64,000 bases of DNA from NCBI RefSeq assembly GCF_030814475.1, contig NZ_JAUSVF010000001.1, positions 641,001 through 705,000 of the forward strand, given 5' to 3'. Below the pieces are notes generated by a model that saw only the letters and a list, made by a program, of their open reading frames with translations, did not search any database and was not told the origin of the DNA. Within the stretch, counting starts at the first letter, position 1, and each line of letters starts with the position of its first letter. The stretch comes from Pararhizobium capsulatum DSM 1112. Its GTDB lineage: Bacteria; Pseudomonadota; Alphaproteobacteria; Rhizobiales; Rhizobiaceae. Made by a program: the position numbers and the translations under genes. This document shows, one piece after another, positions 1 to 9,528 of the stretch.

Positions 1-603
1 ATTGAGCGGAATGAAAAAGGCAAGCCCGTCGGCGATCTCCTCGCGGATGCCTTCTGGGAAAGCGACCAGATCAATGCGACGTTCGACGCGCTGCTGCGGA
101 TATCGCAGATCGAGGCTGGCGGACGCAAGGTTCGGTTCCGCTCGGTCGATCTTGTGGATGTGATGGCCGAGGTAGCCGAAATCTATGCAGACGTTGCAGA
201 GGACAATGGCCAGACATTGACGCTCGCAAACCCTCCGGCCTCGGATTGCCGCGTTCTGGGAGACCGCGAGCTTTTGACCCAGCTGTTCGTCAATCTCGTC
301 GAAAACGCCATTAATCATGGTCCGCCGGGAACCCGAATCGGCCTTGCGCTTGACGTCGATGGGAATAAAGTAACAGCGACTGTGCGTGACACCGGTCCCG
401 GCATTCCGTTGGAGGAGCGCGAGAATGTCTTCCGCCGGCTCTATAGACTGGACAAAAGCCGTTCGACGCCCGGAAGCGGCCTTGGTCTCAGCCTGGTTCA
501 GGCCATCGCCGAGCTTCATATGGGCGAAATACAACTGTCCGACAATGCGCCAGGCCTTGTTGTCTCTTTGATCCTTCCGGTTGTGCTTCCCGCCGACTTT
601 TAG
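1..603 (+). CDS. Sensor histidine kinase, C-terminal part (cut by window start)
   Basis: The reading frame is open from the first base, so the gene begins to the left of the window. Visible are the end of the dimerisation helix (LLRISQIEAGG) and a full HATPase domain: an N box (NLVENAINH), a G1 box (DTGPGIP), an F box region and a G2 box (GSGLGLSLV). It would autophosphorylate on an upstream histidine outside the window and signal to a response regulator, probably encoded just to the left. The protein ends shortly after the G2 box, as is usual for the family. The input domain and stimulus cannot be seen. Confidence 0.9.
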   Translation: MERNEKGKPVGDLLADAFWESDQINATFDALLRISQIEAGGRKVRFRSVDLVDVMAEVAEIYADVAEDNGQTLTLANPPASDCRVLGDRELLTQLFVNLVENAINHGPPGTRIGLALDVDGNKVTATVRDTGPGIPLEERENVFRRLYRLDKSRSTPGSGLGLSLVQAIAELHMGEIQLSDNAPGLVVSLILPVVLPADF

Positions 604-668
604 GTGTGTCGTTCAGCTTCCTGTCAGGACAATAAGCGAAAAGTGTGCTGATCAACAGGAAACAGTCG

Positions 669-1232
669 ATGCGTAAAATGTTGAAATGGTCCGGAATCTC
701 GGCATGCCTGGCCGGGATCGGTCTTGGGGCGTACCTTGTCGGGATCCAGTTGACGGGTAACTTCGCCGTTGTCGTGCCCGGCGAGGTTTATCGTTCCAAC
801 CAGCCATCGGCCTCCGAAATAGCGGACTATGCGCAACTCTATGACATCAAGTCGATCGTCAATTTGCGCGGCAGTGATGACAAGGCTGCCTGGTACAAGG
901 ACGAGGTCACCGCTGCGAAAGGTCTGGGCCTGACCCACATCGACTTCAAGATGTCAGCCGACCAGGAATTGACTCTCGAAGAAGCGCGTCAACTGACAGC
1001 CATTCTTCGCGATGCGCCAAAGCCCCTTCTGATCCACTGCCGTTCCGGCGCCGATCGGACCGGTCTTGCATCGGTCATCTATCTCAATCGTATCGCGAAG
1101 GTCGATGAGAGCACCGCGGAGCGACAGCTCTCCATCCGCTTCGGCCACGTCGGTATTCCGTTCTTTTCGCCCACCTACGCTATGGACGAAACCTGGGAGC
1201 GGATTGAAAAGGACGACAATTTCGCAGGCTAG
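669..1232 (+). CDS. Dual-specificity/tyrosine phosphatase-like protein with N-terminal membrane anchor
   Basis: About 187 residues. An N-terminal hydrophobic segment (ISACLAGIGLGAYLVG) suggests a membrane anchor or uncleaved signal, so the catalytic part probably faces the periplasm. The phosphatase signature HCRSGADRTG (CX5R) is intact, preceded by the substrate-pocket region typical of DSP/PTP-like enzymes (VNLRG). An in-frame GTG lies at 645, but the ATG at 669 has AGGA eight bases upstream and is preferred. It follows the histidine kinase by 66 bases. Substrate unknown; phosphoinositide, phosphoprotein or lipid phosphate are all possible for this family. Confidence 0.8.
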   Translation: MRKMLKWSGISACLAGIGLGAYLVGIQLTGNFAVVVPGEVYRSNQPSASEIADYAQLYDIKSIVNLRGSDDKAAWYKDEVTAAKGLGLTHIDFKMSADQELTLEEARQLTAILRDAPKPLLIHCRSGADRTGLASVIYLNRIAKVDESTAERQLSIRFGHVGIPFFSPTYAMDETWERIEKDDNFAG

Positions 1233-1280
1233 AGCCTGTCGCGTAAAACTGTGCAGCGGTTTTGCGATAACGACATTCGC
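1233..1280. repeat. Imperfect palindromic intergenic repeat (tgtcg…cgaca type)
   Basis: Directly after the phosphatase stop. The arms TGTCG and CGACA flank a second pair of complementary tracts (aaaac / gtttt). The element at 32808-32858 has the same architecture, which suggests a dispersed palindrome of the kind common in rhizobial intergenic regions. Family membership is inferred from the shape and partial similarity only. Confidence 0.5.
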
Positions 1281-1335
1281 AAGAACAAAGAGCTAAGGCG
1301 TGGGGAGCGAATCTGAAAGATCGTGACGCGCTTTG

Positions 1336-1437
1336 GAGTTTGTCAGGGAAAAGTGGAAACCGGTTTTCCAGAAAAGACAAACGAAAACAAAAGAATCTAG
1401 AGGATGTCCGGTTCGATCTGAACCGGACATCCTCTAG
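1336..1437 (+). repeat. Dispersed RIME-like palindromic element, copy 1
   Basis: About 100 bp, starting near GAGTTTGTCAGGG and ending in a near-perfect palindrome (CTAGAGGATGTC … GACATCCTCTAG). A second copy lies in the opposite orientation at 42428-42530 and is nearly identical, including the AAGTGGAAACCGG stretch. Palindrome differences between copies are compensatory (CCGG/CCGG here, CTGG/CCAG there), so the hairpin is conserved. The last CTAG contains the TAG stop of the PAP2 gene that enters it from the right. It resembles published Rhizobium intergenic mosaic elements, but the family assignment is inferred. Confidence 0.85.
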
Positions 1438-2198
1438 CGACTTTCGTGCAGCTCTTCCTTTTCACGACTTTCGGTACCGAAAACCAAAGTCCGCGCCACG
1501 ATCCAGCAAAGCGTTGCCCAGACGGTACCCGCGCACCACCCCCCAAGAACATCTGTCGGATAGTGTACGCCGAGATAGACGCGGCTCATGCCGATCAGCA
1601 GCGTCAGCAGAACGGCAATACAGATGATATAGATCCGGGCGCTGCGGCGGAGCTGCAGGCGTGACAGAAGTGCGCCCAAGGTCAGATACGTCACCGCCGA
1701 CAGCATGGCATGGCCGCTTGGAAAACTGAGATCGTGCACGTCAACGAGATGCGGGACGATCTCGGGTCTCGGCCGGGCGATGCCGAGCTTCAACAGCGTG
1801 CTAATTCCCCAACCCCCGAGGACGCCGAGAAGCACGAAAATTCCCAGGCGTCTTTGCCGAATGATCAGCAGATAGAAGACGGTGACAAGCGTGATCAGGG
1901 TGAGGACCGTCGTTCCGCCGAGACTGGTGATGTCATCAACCGAATGGGTCAGCCAACCGGGTCCGATCGGTACCGAAAGATCGTTTGCCCGTCGCAGGGA
2001 AAGCAGGATTTCTTCGTCGAAACCCCTCGTGTCACCCTCGGTGACCTCGCTGGCCAGTTGCAGAAACAGGAAGCCGCCTGCCGATACCAGGCCGAACATC
2101 ATCAGAAGCCAGGGCTCAATCGAACGCAGACGGGCAATCAGCGGCTTGATCAAGGTAAGGGGATGCAACAAGTCATGTTTCCATTCATGATCAGGCAA
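1434..2198 (-). CDS. PAP2-superfamily membrane phosphatase
   Basis: 254 residues with about six hydrophobic segments. The three phosphatase motifs are present: KLGIARPRP, SFPSGHAM and SRVYLGVHYPTDVLGG, with the catalytic and phosphate-binding His and Arg residues. The family removes phosphate from lipid pyrophosphates or phosphates such as undecaprenyl pyrophosphate, phosphatidic acid or lipid A. It ends inside a dispersed palindrome that provides its stop codon. It lies downstream of the eptA-dgkA-kinase operon on the same strand with a gap of about 33 bases, so it may be the last gene of that operon and act on the same lipid pool. Confidence 0.88.
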   Translation of the reverse strand: MPDHEWKHDLLHPLTLIKPLIARLRSIEPWLLMMFGLVSAGGFLFLQLASEVTEGDTRGFDEEILLSLRRANDLSVPIGPGWLTHSVDDITSLGGTTVLTLITLVTVFYLLIIRQRRLGIFVLLGVLGGWGISTLLKLGIARPRPEIVPHLVDVHDLSFPSGHAMLSAVTYLTLGALLSRLQLRRSARIYIICIAVLLTLLIGMSRVYLGVHYPTDVLGGWCAGTVWATLCWIVARTLVFGTESREKEELHESR

Positions 2199-2231
2199 AG
2201 GGCGATGGAACGATAGCCCCTGCGAGGGTAT

Positions 2232-3539
2232 TCAAAGTTCAATGCGGGCTTCAAAACCGGCCGTCTTCCCTCTCGCCGGTGACGCAAGGATCAATCTTCC
2301 CTTCATTTCTTCCACCAGACGCTTCGCAATTGCCAGTCCCAGTCCAGAGCCCGCAGCCTTTGTTGGTCCGCGCATGAAGCGTGTCGTCAGCCCCGCCAGA
2401 ACCTGCGGCTCGATCACATTGGCGTCATTTAATATACAGATGCAGCCGTCTTTTTGTACCCGGACGTCGATCTTGCTTTTCGGCGGACTGTGGATGAGTG
2501 CATTTTCCAGGACATTTCGAACCACGATCGCGAAAGCATCCTGGCTAGTTGCGCGCTGTAGGTCGACACCGTCCTCAACGATAAAATCCATACGACCGGA
2601 TCCGAGCGAAGACCGTTCGAAATCCTGCACGATCAATCCTAGGACCGGCAGCAGGTCGATCTCCTTGTCGACGATACCGAGGCCCGCTTCCGCGCGGGAC
2701 ATTTGCAGCAGCTTTTCAGCAAGCCGCGCGAGATTTGAGAGCGAGCGCTCGATCCGTCTCGTGCGCTCCTTGAATTCGGCGGGTACTTCAGCCCGTAACC
2801 GTTGTGTCTGCGCCAGTGCCGCGGCGATCGGTGTTCGCAATTCATGGGCGCTGTTTGCCGTGAATTCGCGTTCAGCTTCAAAGGCCGCTCGCAATCGACG
2901 GAGCAGAATATTGACCGACCGCGCAATCGGCTTCAATTCTATCGGCAACGATTTGTCCGCGACCGATGCCAGATTACCGCCATCCTTCTGGGCAATTTCT
3001 GCGCGCAGTTGATTGATTGGTTCCAGAAAGCGTCGCGTTGCCAGAAATATGGCAAATATGCTTGCTGGAACGAGAATGATCAGGGGTAGGAAAAGTGCAA
3101 TTCCGCCCTCAAACAGCGCCTCCCGCCGATGCTTCAGAGAATCGGCGACCTGGACAAAGATCGAATTGTCGTCAGTGCTTGTAGTGTAGATTCTCTGAGA
3201 CGGCGTATCGGTGAAGCCGTTGACAAGGGGCACATCAAACGGCTTTGCGCCCGCACCGCGGGAGTGCAACAGCACCATGCCTTTGCGATCGCGGGCCTGA
3301 AATGTCAGATATTCATCGTTTGAAGGCTGCCTTTCGGTGGTTTCCTGCGGCGTCGTGGTCGTTGCCTTCAGCTTCAGATCGTCTACGACAATCGGCAGCA
3401 GTCGTTCGGCCGCCTGCCGCAGGCCATTGTCGAAGATTTCCGAATATTCGTCCTGCATGATGGCCAGCCCGAGGCCGATGGTGAAAAGCCAGACGATGAC
3501 CGTAACTGCCGTAAGAGCAATCGTCAGCCTGCGGATCAT
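2232..3539 (-). CDS. Membrane sensor histidine kinase (PmrB/QseC-like position)
   Basis: 435 residues from the ATG at 3539; the frame is open further upstream, but that part is not protein-like. One transmembrane segment lies near the N-terminus, then a periplasmic sensor region, a second membrane segment (LFLPLIILVPASIFAIFLAT) and a HAMP-like linker. The DHp motif SAHELRTPIAAAL contains the phospho-acceptor His at about residue 232. The HATPase N box (NVLENALIHSPP) and G2 box (GSGLGLAIAKRL) are intact. It follows dgkA by 59 bases. No response regulator accompanies it in this cluster, which is unusual because kinases next to eptA are normally paired with one. Confidence 0.88.
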   Translation of the reverse strand: MIRRLTIALTAVTVIVWLFTIGLGLAIMQDEYSEIFDNGLRQAAERLLPIVVDDLKLKATTTTPQETTERQPSNDEYLTFQARDRKGMVLLHSRGAGAKPFDVPLVNGFTDTPSQRIYTTSTDDNSIFVQVADSLKHRREALFEGGIALFLPLIILVPASIFAIFLATRRFLEPINQLRAEIAQKDGGNLASVADKSLPIELKPIARSVNILLRRLRAAFEAEREFTANSAHELRTPIAAALAQTQRLRAEVPAEFKERTRRIERSLSNLARLAEKLLQMSRAEAGLGIVDKEIDLLPVLGLIVQDFERSSLGSGRMDFIVEDGVDLQRATSQDAFAIVVRNVLENALIHSPPKSKIDVRVQKDGCICILNDANVIEPQVLAGLTTRFMRGPTKAAGSGLGLAIAKRLVEEMKGRLILASPARGKTAGFEARIEL

Positions 3540-3598
3540 GCTGGTGCGATACTCTCGCCTTGTTCTATCCGCAGCCGCCATCGATCGGCATCCTCCCG

Positions 3599-3982
3599 CT
3601 ATGGCAGCAGCGAAGTGCCGATCGTGTAGAGCAGAAGAATCCCGTTGGCGCACAGCAGGCAAAAGACGGAAAATGACCCCAGATCCTTGGCATGTCGTCC
3701 CGTTGCCGAGATCTCCGGTGAAATTCGATCGATGATTTCCTCGATCGCTGTGTTTATTGCCTCCACAGCAAGGAGCAGCAGAAAGAGGATCAGCGCGGCC
3801 ACAAGAGTGAGGCCGCTGGCACCGATCCACCCGTAAATGGCCACAAGAACCAGGAAACCGAACACCTCATGCCGGAAGGCCGCTTCCTTCCAAGCACGCA
3901 CGGCCCCGCTGGCAGAATACTGGGCCGCGGCGAAAAAGTGCCTCACGCTGGTAAGTTTCGGGACGGTAGAGGTCATGCTCAT
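3599..3982 (-). CDS. dgkA: Diacylglycerol kinase
   Basis: 127 residues, small integral-membrane kinase with three hydrophobic helices. It shows the family core AVEAINTAIEEIIDRI followed by HAKDLGS, where the Glu and Asn-Thr residues belong to the active site. It phosphorylates diacylglycerol to phosphatidic acid at the inner membrane. The ATG at 3982 overlaps the TGA of eptA (ATGA) and has GGGAG eight bases upstream, so this start is chosen over a longer reading from 4003. The pairing makes sense: phosphoethanolamine transfer from phosphatidylethanolamine by EptA releases diacylglycerol, which DgkA recycles. Confidence 0.93.
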   Translation of the reverse strand: MSMTSTVPKLTSVRHFFAAAQYSASGAVRAWKEAAFRHEVFGFLVLVAIYGWIGASGLTLVAALILFLLLLAVEAINTAIEEIIDRISPEISATGRHAKDLGSFSVFCLLCANGILLLYTIGTSLLP

Positions 3983-5631
3983 GAGGACACTCCCGTCTTG
4001 CATGGGCTGAATACGTCGAGCGACTTGTCGTATATGGAGGTTTGCACGTTCGTCATTCCGAGAACGCTATGAAACAGGTTGTCATGGGAGCGTCCCCCGG
4101 CCGCTGCCTCCTTGGACAGGCAACTGCGATCGACCCCGATCGAGCGCGCAAAATCCTCATCGAGCCAAACGACGAACGGAACATGCGTTTGCACGTCAGG
4201 GGCGAAAAGATAGGGGGTGCCGTGAAGATAAAGGCCACTCTCCCCGAGTGACTCTCCGTGGTCGGACATATAGAGCATGCTGCTGGCAAGCTTGTCTGAG
4301 CGTTTGGCCAGTCGGTCGATCACTTCGGAAAGAAAATGGTCGGTATAGAGGATCGTGTTGTCGTAGGCGTTGACGATTTCCTCATCCGAACAGTTGGCGA
4401 TTTCAGCAGTCCTGCAATCAGGCTTAAAGCGCCGGAATTCCTCGGGATAGCGCAGGTAGTAGGTCGGACCATGGCTTCCCAACTGGTGGAGGACAAGAAC
4501 GCTGTCTTTCGTCACGGAGTCCAGCCATGCGTCCAACCTGTCGAGGAAGATGGCGTCCTTGCATTCGCCTTCCGTGCACAGCGTGGGATCTTTCGTATTT
4601 GCAAGATCGATATACTTGATCCGGTCGGCGACGCCTTTGCTGCCGGTGTTGTTGTCCCACCAGGCAACGTCAAGACCGGCATGCGCCAGCACGTCGACGA
4701 GTGTCTCTTGCGCGAGAGCGCCCGCGTGGGAATAGCCGGCGCGCGTCAGGTTGGAGAACATGCAAGGCAGGGAGGTCGCGGTTGCGGTTCCGCAGCTTTC
4801 CGTGTTCGGGAAATAGATCACATCGCGTTTCTTGAGCTCCGGGTCGGTTTCCCGGCTATAGCCATTGAGCGAGAAATTGGCGGCCCGGGCAGTTTCGCCC
4901 GCCACGATGATAGTCACGCGAGGTTTGCGAAGTCCCGCCAGCGGAGGCATCAGCGTCGCGTCCTGCCCGAGCGGCTTGGCAATGATCGTCTTTTCCCTGC
5001 CAGTAAGAATGAGATATTTCACGGCGCCGGAGATGGGAGTGACGGGGTTGAGCATCTTGACCAAATCCCTGTGCTGCCGAATGGCGGCGGTATAGGGTTT
5101 GGAGAAGGCAACAGAGACAATGCCCACGATCACCAGACTACCGGCGACGACAGCTGTATTCCTGGCAATCTTCTGCAGGACCGGTCTGTGGACGACGCGA
5201 ACCCACAGAACAAGCAGGATCGGCAACACGACAAACAACGCCATATGCAGCAGGAATTCAGGTGTGATGAGATGGTTTGCTTCAGCTGGCGTCGTCTCGG
5301 CGGCATTGCGAATCATGTCACTGTCAATGACGACGCCAAAGCGATCCATGAACCACGCGGCGCTTCCGGCCGCTGCGATCAACAGGATAAAAAATGCCTT
5401 TGTCACGTACTTGATTGAAAAGGGGATCACAACGGCGATGAAAAGGAAGCTCAGGCCGACATAGAGCCCGATGAGTGCGCCGGGATGATCTGCCAGATAA
5501 GTATTCGCCCTGGACCAGAAGGTGAAGTTGGTGAGGAATACAAGGTAGAGCGCGACGATCGCGCTTAGCGTGACACTACCAATCGCAGGCCTGCGCCAGA
5601 TGCCGCCGGCCTGCTTGCTGTCATTTTGCAT
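3979..5631 (-). CDS. eptA: Phosphoethanolamine–lipid A transferase, EptA/MCR family
   Basis: 550 residues. About five N-terminal transmembrane helices (to roughly residue 180) are followed by a periplasmic alkaline-phosphatase-fold domain. Catalytic features are present: GETARAANFSLNGYSR, with the metal-binding Glu near 246; SCGTATATSLPCMFS, with the phospho-acceptor Thr near 282; SDHGESLGESGLYLHG, with metal ligands; and paired cysteines expected to form disulfides. It transfers phosphoethanolamine from phosphatidylethanolamine to lipid A, lowering surface charge and usually raising tolerance to cationic peptides. It is the first gene of an operon with dgkA and a histidine kinase, so expression is probably stress-controlled. 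The substrate site on rhizobial lipid A, which often lacks standard phosphates, is uncertain. Confidence 0.93.
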   Translation of the reverse strand: MQNDSKQAGGIWRRPAIGSVTLSAIVALYLVFLTNFTFWSRANTYLADHPGALIGLYVGLSFLFIAVVIPFSIKYVTKAFFILLIAAAGSAAWFMDRFGVVIDSDMIRNAAETTPAEANHLITPEFLLHMALFVVLPILLVLWVRVVHRPVLQKIARNTAVVAGSLVIVGIVSVAFSKPYTAAIRQHRDLVKMLNPVTPISGAVKYLILTGREKTIIAKPLGQDATLMPPLAGLRKPRVTIIVAGETARAANFSLNGYSRETDPELKKRDVIYFPNTESCGTATATSLPCMFSNLTRAGYSHAGALAQETLVDVLAHAGLDVAWWDNNTGSKGVADRIKYIDLANTKDPTLCTEGECKDAIFLDRLDAWLDSVTKDSVLVLHQLGSHGPTYYLRYPEEFRRFKPDCRTAEIANCSDEEIVNAYDNTILYTDHFLSEVIDRLAKRSDKLASSMLYMSDHGESLGESGLYLHGTPYLFAPDVQTHVPFVVWLDEDFARSIGVDRSCLSKEAAAGGRSHDNLFHSVLGMTNVQTSIYDKSLDVFSPCKTGVSS

Positions 5632-5849
5632 TTTTCAACTGCCAGATTAATTCGATGGGATGCCGCGCCTTTTGTACACCGACGCGATACCCCAGGCAAA
5701 GCATCGGCGTCCTTGCGGAGCGCCGTTTGGCTCGCCTCATCGACTATCAATCTGACACGTACCTGAATGGCCAGGTCTTTGGCATCACCGAGCCCGCATG
5801 GCGACCGAGCCGCCATTGGATTTCTGTCGTGTTTAATAGACCTAACCTG

Positions 5850-6420
5850 CGAGAGGGCACCGCAAGGGGGTGCGGAAATAGGGCTGGCTCTTGCCGCTGA
5901 TCATCTCAAACACCCCATCGACCTTGAAGACAGATTGAAGGTGTCCGCTTGAGGCCAAGTCGGCACTTGCGCCTTCAAACGCGCGCTTTCCGCCTGACAT
6001 AACATCACCCGATCGGCAATGGCCATCGTATGGTTGAGATCGTTGATTGTCAGAACGATGGCAAAACCACGTTCCGTGCTCAGACGGTCGAGCAATTGCA
6101 GGATCTCCATCTGGTGGCCGATGTCGAGAAAGGACGTTGGCTTTTCGAGCAGCAGCGTATCGGCTTCCTGTGCGAGGGCGGTTGCAATCCAGCCCCTTGT
6201 CGTCCCCCGCCGGAGAGAGCTTTGAGGTCGCGGTCAGCGAGAGCGACGAGGCCTGTTTGCTCGAGGGCTCGGTTGACAGCCTCCCGATCCTTGCTCGAAA
6301 AGCCCTGAAACGGGCCCAGATCCGCAAACCGTCCCTGCCGGACGAGCTGCTCCACCCGTCTGTTCTCCGGGGAGGTCGGGTTTTGCGTAAGAAACGACAG
6401 GCGCCTGGCGAGTTCCCGGC
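5850..6420 (-). pseudogene. Decayed iron/siderophore-type ABC transporter ATPase (FecE/FhuC-like)
   Basis: Fragments in several minus-strand frames together make an ABC ATPase. The stretch ELARRLSFLTQNPTSPENR corresponds to the Q-loop region. VNRALEQTGLVALADRDL with LSGGG is a damaged signature motif, expected LSGGQRQR. FAIVLTINDLNHTMAIADRV is the H-loop region, with Asn where His is expected, and FKVDGVFEMI is a C-terminal piece. At least two frame changes separate them, and no Walker A region is found upstream. The partner permease and binding protein are absent. It lies downstream of napC on the same strand and is judged non-functional. Confidence 0.8.
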
Positions 6421-6616
6421 GCTTTCAAGTGTTGACCAGCCGATCCACGTGGTGGGCGTCTATGAGGTCTCGAAAGCTCCTGATGTCGGCTATGCCAGGC
6501 AATTTCTGCTTTGGCTTGAGAAATGGCACACAATGGAGCTGAGTGATCCTGCTTTTCGGGTCGATTGGATCATAATGGGTTTGGGACGCCGCAGATTCCG
6601 ACTCAGGCGTATCTGG

Positions 6617-7315
6617 TCAGAATGCCTCGGCGTGGGCTTCGGCCAAAGCACGCCGAAGATCTTCGATGGGCGTGTTGTCCGCCATCTTCTTTCCTTCGAG
6701 TTCCTTCGGCATTTTCCAGCCTGGATCGATCCCCTCCATATTGGGTAATTCGTGAGCGATGCCTTTGTGACAATCGATGCACGTCGCCTTTCCCGAAAGG
6801 AGATATCGCGTATGGATTTCGGCGGCTCTCTGGGTTTGCTTCTGAAGATCCATCGCGACTGAAGAATGGCAGTTGCGGCATTCCAGACTATCGTTGGCCT
6901 TCATCCGGGCCCATTCGTGCTGGGCCAGCTCGAGGCGATGTTCGAGGAATTTGGATCGCGTATTGATCGTGCCGAACATCTTGCCCCAGACTTCCTTCGA
7001 CGCCTGCATCTTGCGGGCGATCTTATCGGTCCACTGGTGCGGCACATGACAGTCGGGACAGCTCGCGCGCACGCCTGAGCGGTTGGAAAAATGAATGGTA
7101 CGCGTCAGTTCCTGATAAACATTGTCATGCATCTCATGGCAGGACGTGCAGAATTTCTCGGTATTGGTCAATTCGAGCGCCGTATTGAACGCGCCCCAGA
7201 ACATCACACCGCCGACGAAACCGCCCAGCGTCAGGAAGCCAAGACCGAGGCTTCCGGCTGGCGTGATCATGATCGCCCAGGCCCAGGCGACAAGTTTCAT
7301 GATCCATCCGATCAT
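6617..7315 (-). CDS. napC: NapC/NirT-type membrane tetraheme cytochrome c
   Basis: 232 residues. A single N-terminal membrane anchor ([20 protein letters not shown]) is followed by four CXXCH haem motifs: CTSCH, CPDCH, CRNCH and CIDCH. It takes electrons from the quinol pool and passes them to NapB and NapA in the periplasm. It is the last gene of the napEFDABC order, four bases after napB, and is itself intact. Since napA upstream is interrupted by a 3.4-kb insertion transcribed in the opposite direction, its expression from the nap promoter may be reduced. Confidence 0.96.
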   Translation of the reverse strand: MIGWIMKLVAWAWAIMITPAGSLGLGFLTLGGFVGGVMFWGAFNTALELTNTEKFCTSCHEMHDNVYQELTRTIHFSNRSGVRASCPDCHVPHQWTDKIARKMQASKEVWGKMFGTINTRSKFLEHRLELAQHEWARMKANDSLECRNCHSSVAMDLQKQTQRAAEIHTRYLLSGKATCIDCHKGIAHELPNMEGIDPGWKMPKELEGKKMADNTPIEDLRRALAEAHAEAF

Positions 7316-7319
7316 GGCA

Positions 7320-7823
7320 TTACTCGCTTCCCGCCGGCTTGAATCCCAATTCGCTCATGTCCTTGAAGATATTGCGTACCAGTGGTTGGGTATTTGCCTG
7401 CGGAACGTGACAGGCCGTGCAGAAGTAGCGCCTCGGTGAAACATCGGCGATCATCTGTCCGTCCCGGGTCATGTAGTGCGTCACGCTGATCATCGGGGCA
7501 CCGGAATCCTGCGTGAACTCACGCTTGTGACAGGTAAGACACCGGTTGGCGTTGACGGAAAGCTCGTAGCCCTCGATCGAGTGCGGGATAATGGGCGGCT
7601 GGTCGGGATAGGCACGCATCCTGCGCTGGTCATCAATGACCCATTTTGGCAAAATGGCCGCAGCGCCGGTCTCCATGGACGGCGTCGGACCCTCGAGCTG
7701 CGGCACCGTCTGCGACACAACCTGACCAATCGCAGTCGTCGCGGCAAACATCAGTATCCCAACGACGAGTACTATCCATTCAGGTCGCCTCAAATGGCGA
7801 CGGGGAGAATCTTGACCGCGCAT
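7320..7823 (-). CDS. napB: Periplasmic nitrate reductase diheme cytochrome c subunit
   Basis: 167 residues from the ATG at 7823, overlapping the 3' end of napA by 34 bases, as is common in this operon. An N-terminal hydrophobic export signal ([18 protein letters not shown]) is followed by two haem sites, CLTCH and CTACH, and the conserved region [20 protein letters not shown]. It transfers electrons from NapC to NapA. The gene is complete, so only its partner NapA is broken. Confidence 0.95.
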   Translation of the reverse strand: MRGQDSPRRHLRRPEWIVLVVGILMFAATTAIGQVVSQTVPQLEGPTPSMETGAAAILPKWVIDDQRRMRAYPDQPPIIPHSIEGYELSVNANRCLTCHKREFTQDSGAPMISVTHYMTRDGQMIADVSPRRYFCTACHVPQANTQPLVRNIFKDMSELGFKPAGSE

Positions 7824-9526
7824 TTTTTGAAATCCGTCTGTTTGGAGATGGGATCGGTGGCGTCGAGAGTAACCTTGTTGATCAATTGACTGGCGTCGAA
7901 CCATGGAACGAAGATGACACCGGACGGCATGCGATTGCGGCCACGAATGTCTATGCGGGAACGGATCTCGCCACGACGCGAGATGATGCGGACTTCCGCC
8001 CCTTGGTTGATACCCCGCTTGCGCGCGTCATCGGCATTCATGAAGCAGCGTGCACCGGGAAAAGCCTTGTAAAGTTCAGGCACCCGCATGGTCATAGATC
8101 CGGAATGCCAGTGTTCCAGCACCCGCCCCGTGACCAGCCAGAAATCAAACTCCTCATCGGGCGATTCTGCCGGCGGCTCGTAAGGTACTGCGAGGATGAT
8201 CGCCTTGCCGTCCTTCTGCCCGTAGAACTTCACGCCTTCGCCAGCCTTCACATAGGGGTCGTACCCCTCACGGTAGCGCCACCGTGTTTCCTGGCCGTTC
8301 ACAACGGGCCAACGCCGGCCACGGACCTCGTGATAGAGGTCGTAGGGCGCGAGATCGTGACCGTGTCCCCGCCCGAACGATGCATATTCCTCGAACCGGC
8401 CTTTCTGAACGTAGAACCCGAATGCCTGGGCCTCGCTGTTGTCGTATTCGCCATTGATCTCGTTGAGCGGAAACCGATCGACCTCGCCGTTGCGAAACAG
8501 CACATCGAAAAGGGTCTTGCCCCGATAGGTCGGATTGGCGTCGAGCATCTCCGCCGGCCAAACCTCGTCCGTGGTGAAGCGCTTCGAAAATTCCATCATC
8601 TGCCAGAGGTCAGAGCGCGCTTCGCCAGGAGCCTGGACAAGCTGATGCCAGACGTGGGTCCTGCGTTCTGCGTTGCCGTAAGCACCTTCCTTTTCCACCC
8701 ACATGGCCGCAGGAAGGATGAGATCGGCACTCATCGCAGTGATTGTCGGATAGGCGTCGGAGACGACGATAAAGTTTTCGGGATTGCGATATCCCTGATA
8801 GGTCTCGTTGCTGGTGTTGGGTGCTGCCTGGACGTTGTTGTTCACCTGAACCCAATAGAAATTGAGCTTGCCGTCCTTCAGCATCCGGTCCTGCTGGACT
8901 GCATGATAGCCGGGTTTCTCGGGAATGATGCCATGGGGAATGCGCCAGATTTCCTCCGCATGTTTGCGATGCTCGGGATTGGTTACAACCATGTCTGCCG
9001 GCAGGCGGTGTGCGAACGTTCCCACCTCGCGTGCCGTGCCGCAGGCAGAAGGCTGCCCCGTCAGCGAGAACGGACTGTTGCCCGGCTCGGAGATTTTTCC
9101 CGTCAGCAGATGCAGGTTGTAGACCATCTGGTTTGCCCAGACGCCGCGGACATGCTGGTTGAACCCCATGGTCCAGAGTGACATGACCTTGCGATCGGGA
9201 TCTGCGTAAAGCTCCGCCAATTGTTCAAGGAACTCCGGATCGACACCGGTCATCTCGACCGTTTTCTCCAGTGTGTATTCAGCGACGAACTCCTTGAAGG
9301 CCTCGAAATCCATCGGCTCGGTCTTACCCGGATCGGCCGAATTGGCAGCCTTCATTTCCACCGGGTTGTCCGGTCGCAGGCCGTAACCGATGTCAGTCGC
9401 GCCGCGGGCGAATTTGGTATGTTGCTCGACAAAGGCCGTGTTCACACGTCCCGTCTGGATGATGTGGTTGGCGATGTAGTTGAGGATTGCAAGATCGGTT
9501 CCCGGCTTGAAGATGATCGGAATGTC
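7790..9526 (-). pseudogene. napA: napA, 3' part (catalytic subunit C-terminal two thirds), split by RIT element
   Basis: The 578 C-terminal residues of periplasmic nitrate reductase. They begin at the codon for Asp in [18 protein letters not shown] and include the molybdopterin-dinucleotide binding regions ([47 protein letters not shown]). The 5' part lies at 12941-13711, beyond a 3.4-kb recombinase element. Both halves are free of frameshifts and join exactly codon to codon (…SMDLA | DIPIIF…), giving a normal-length protein of about 835 residues. The gene is therefore interrupted but not otherwise decayed. This fragment has no start of its own. Confidence 0.95.
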
Positions 9527-9528
9527 AT

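Noticed and set aside
2232..3830. N-terminal extension of the histidine kinase up to 3830.
   Set aside because: The added 97 residues overlap dgkA in antisense-like composition and are not protein-like; the ATG at 3539 begins directly at the first membrane helix.
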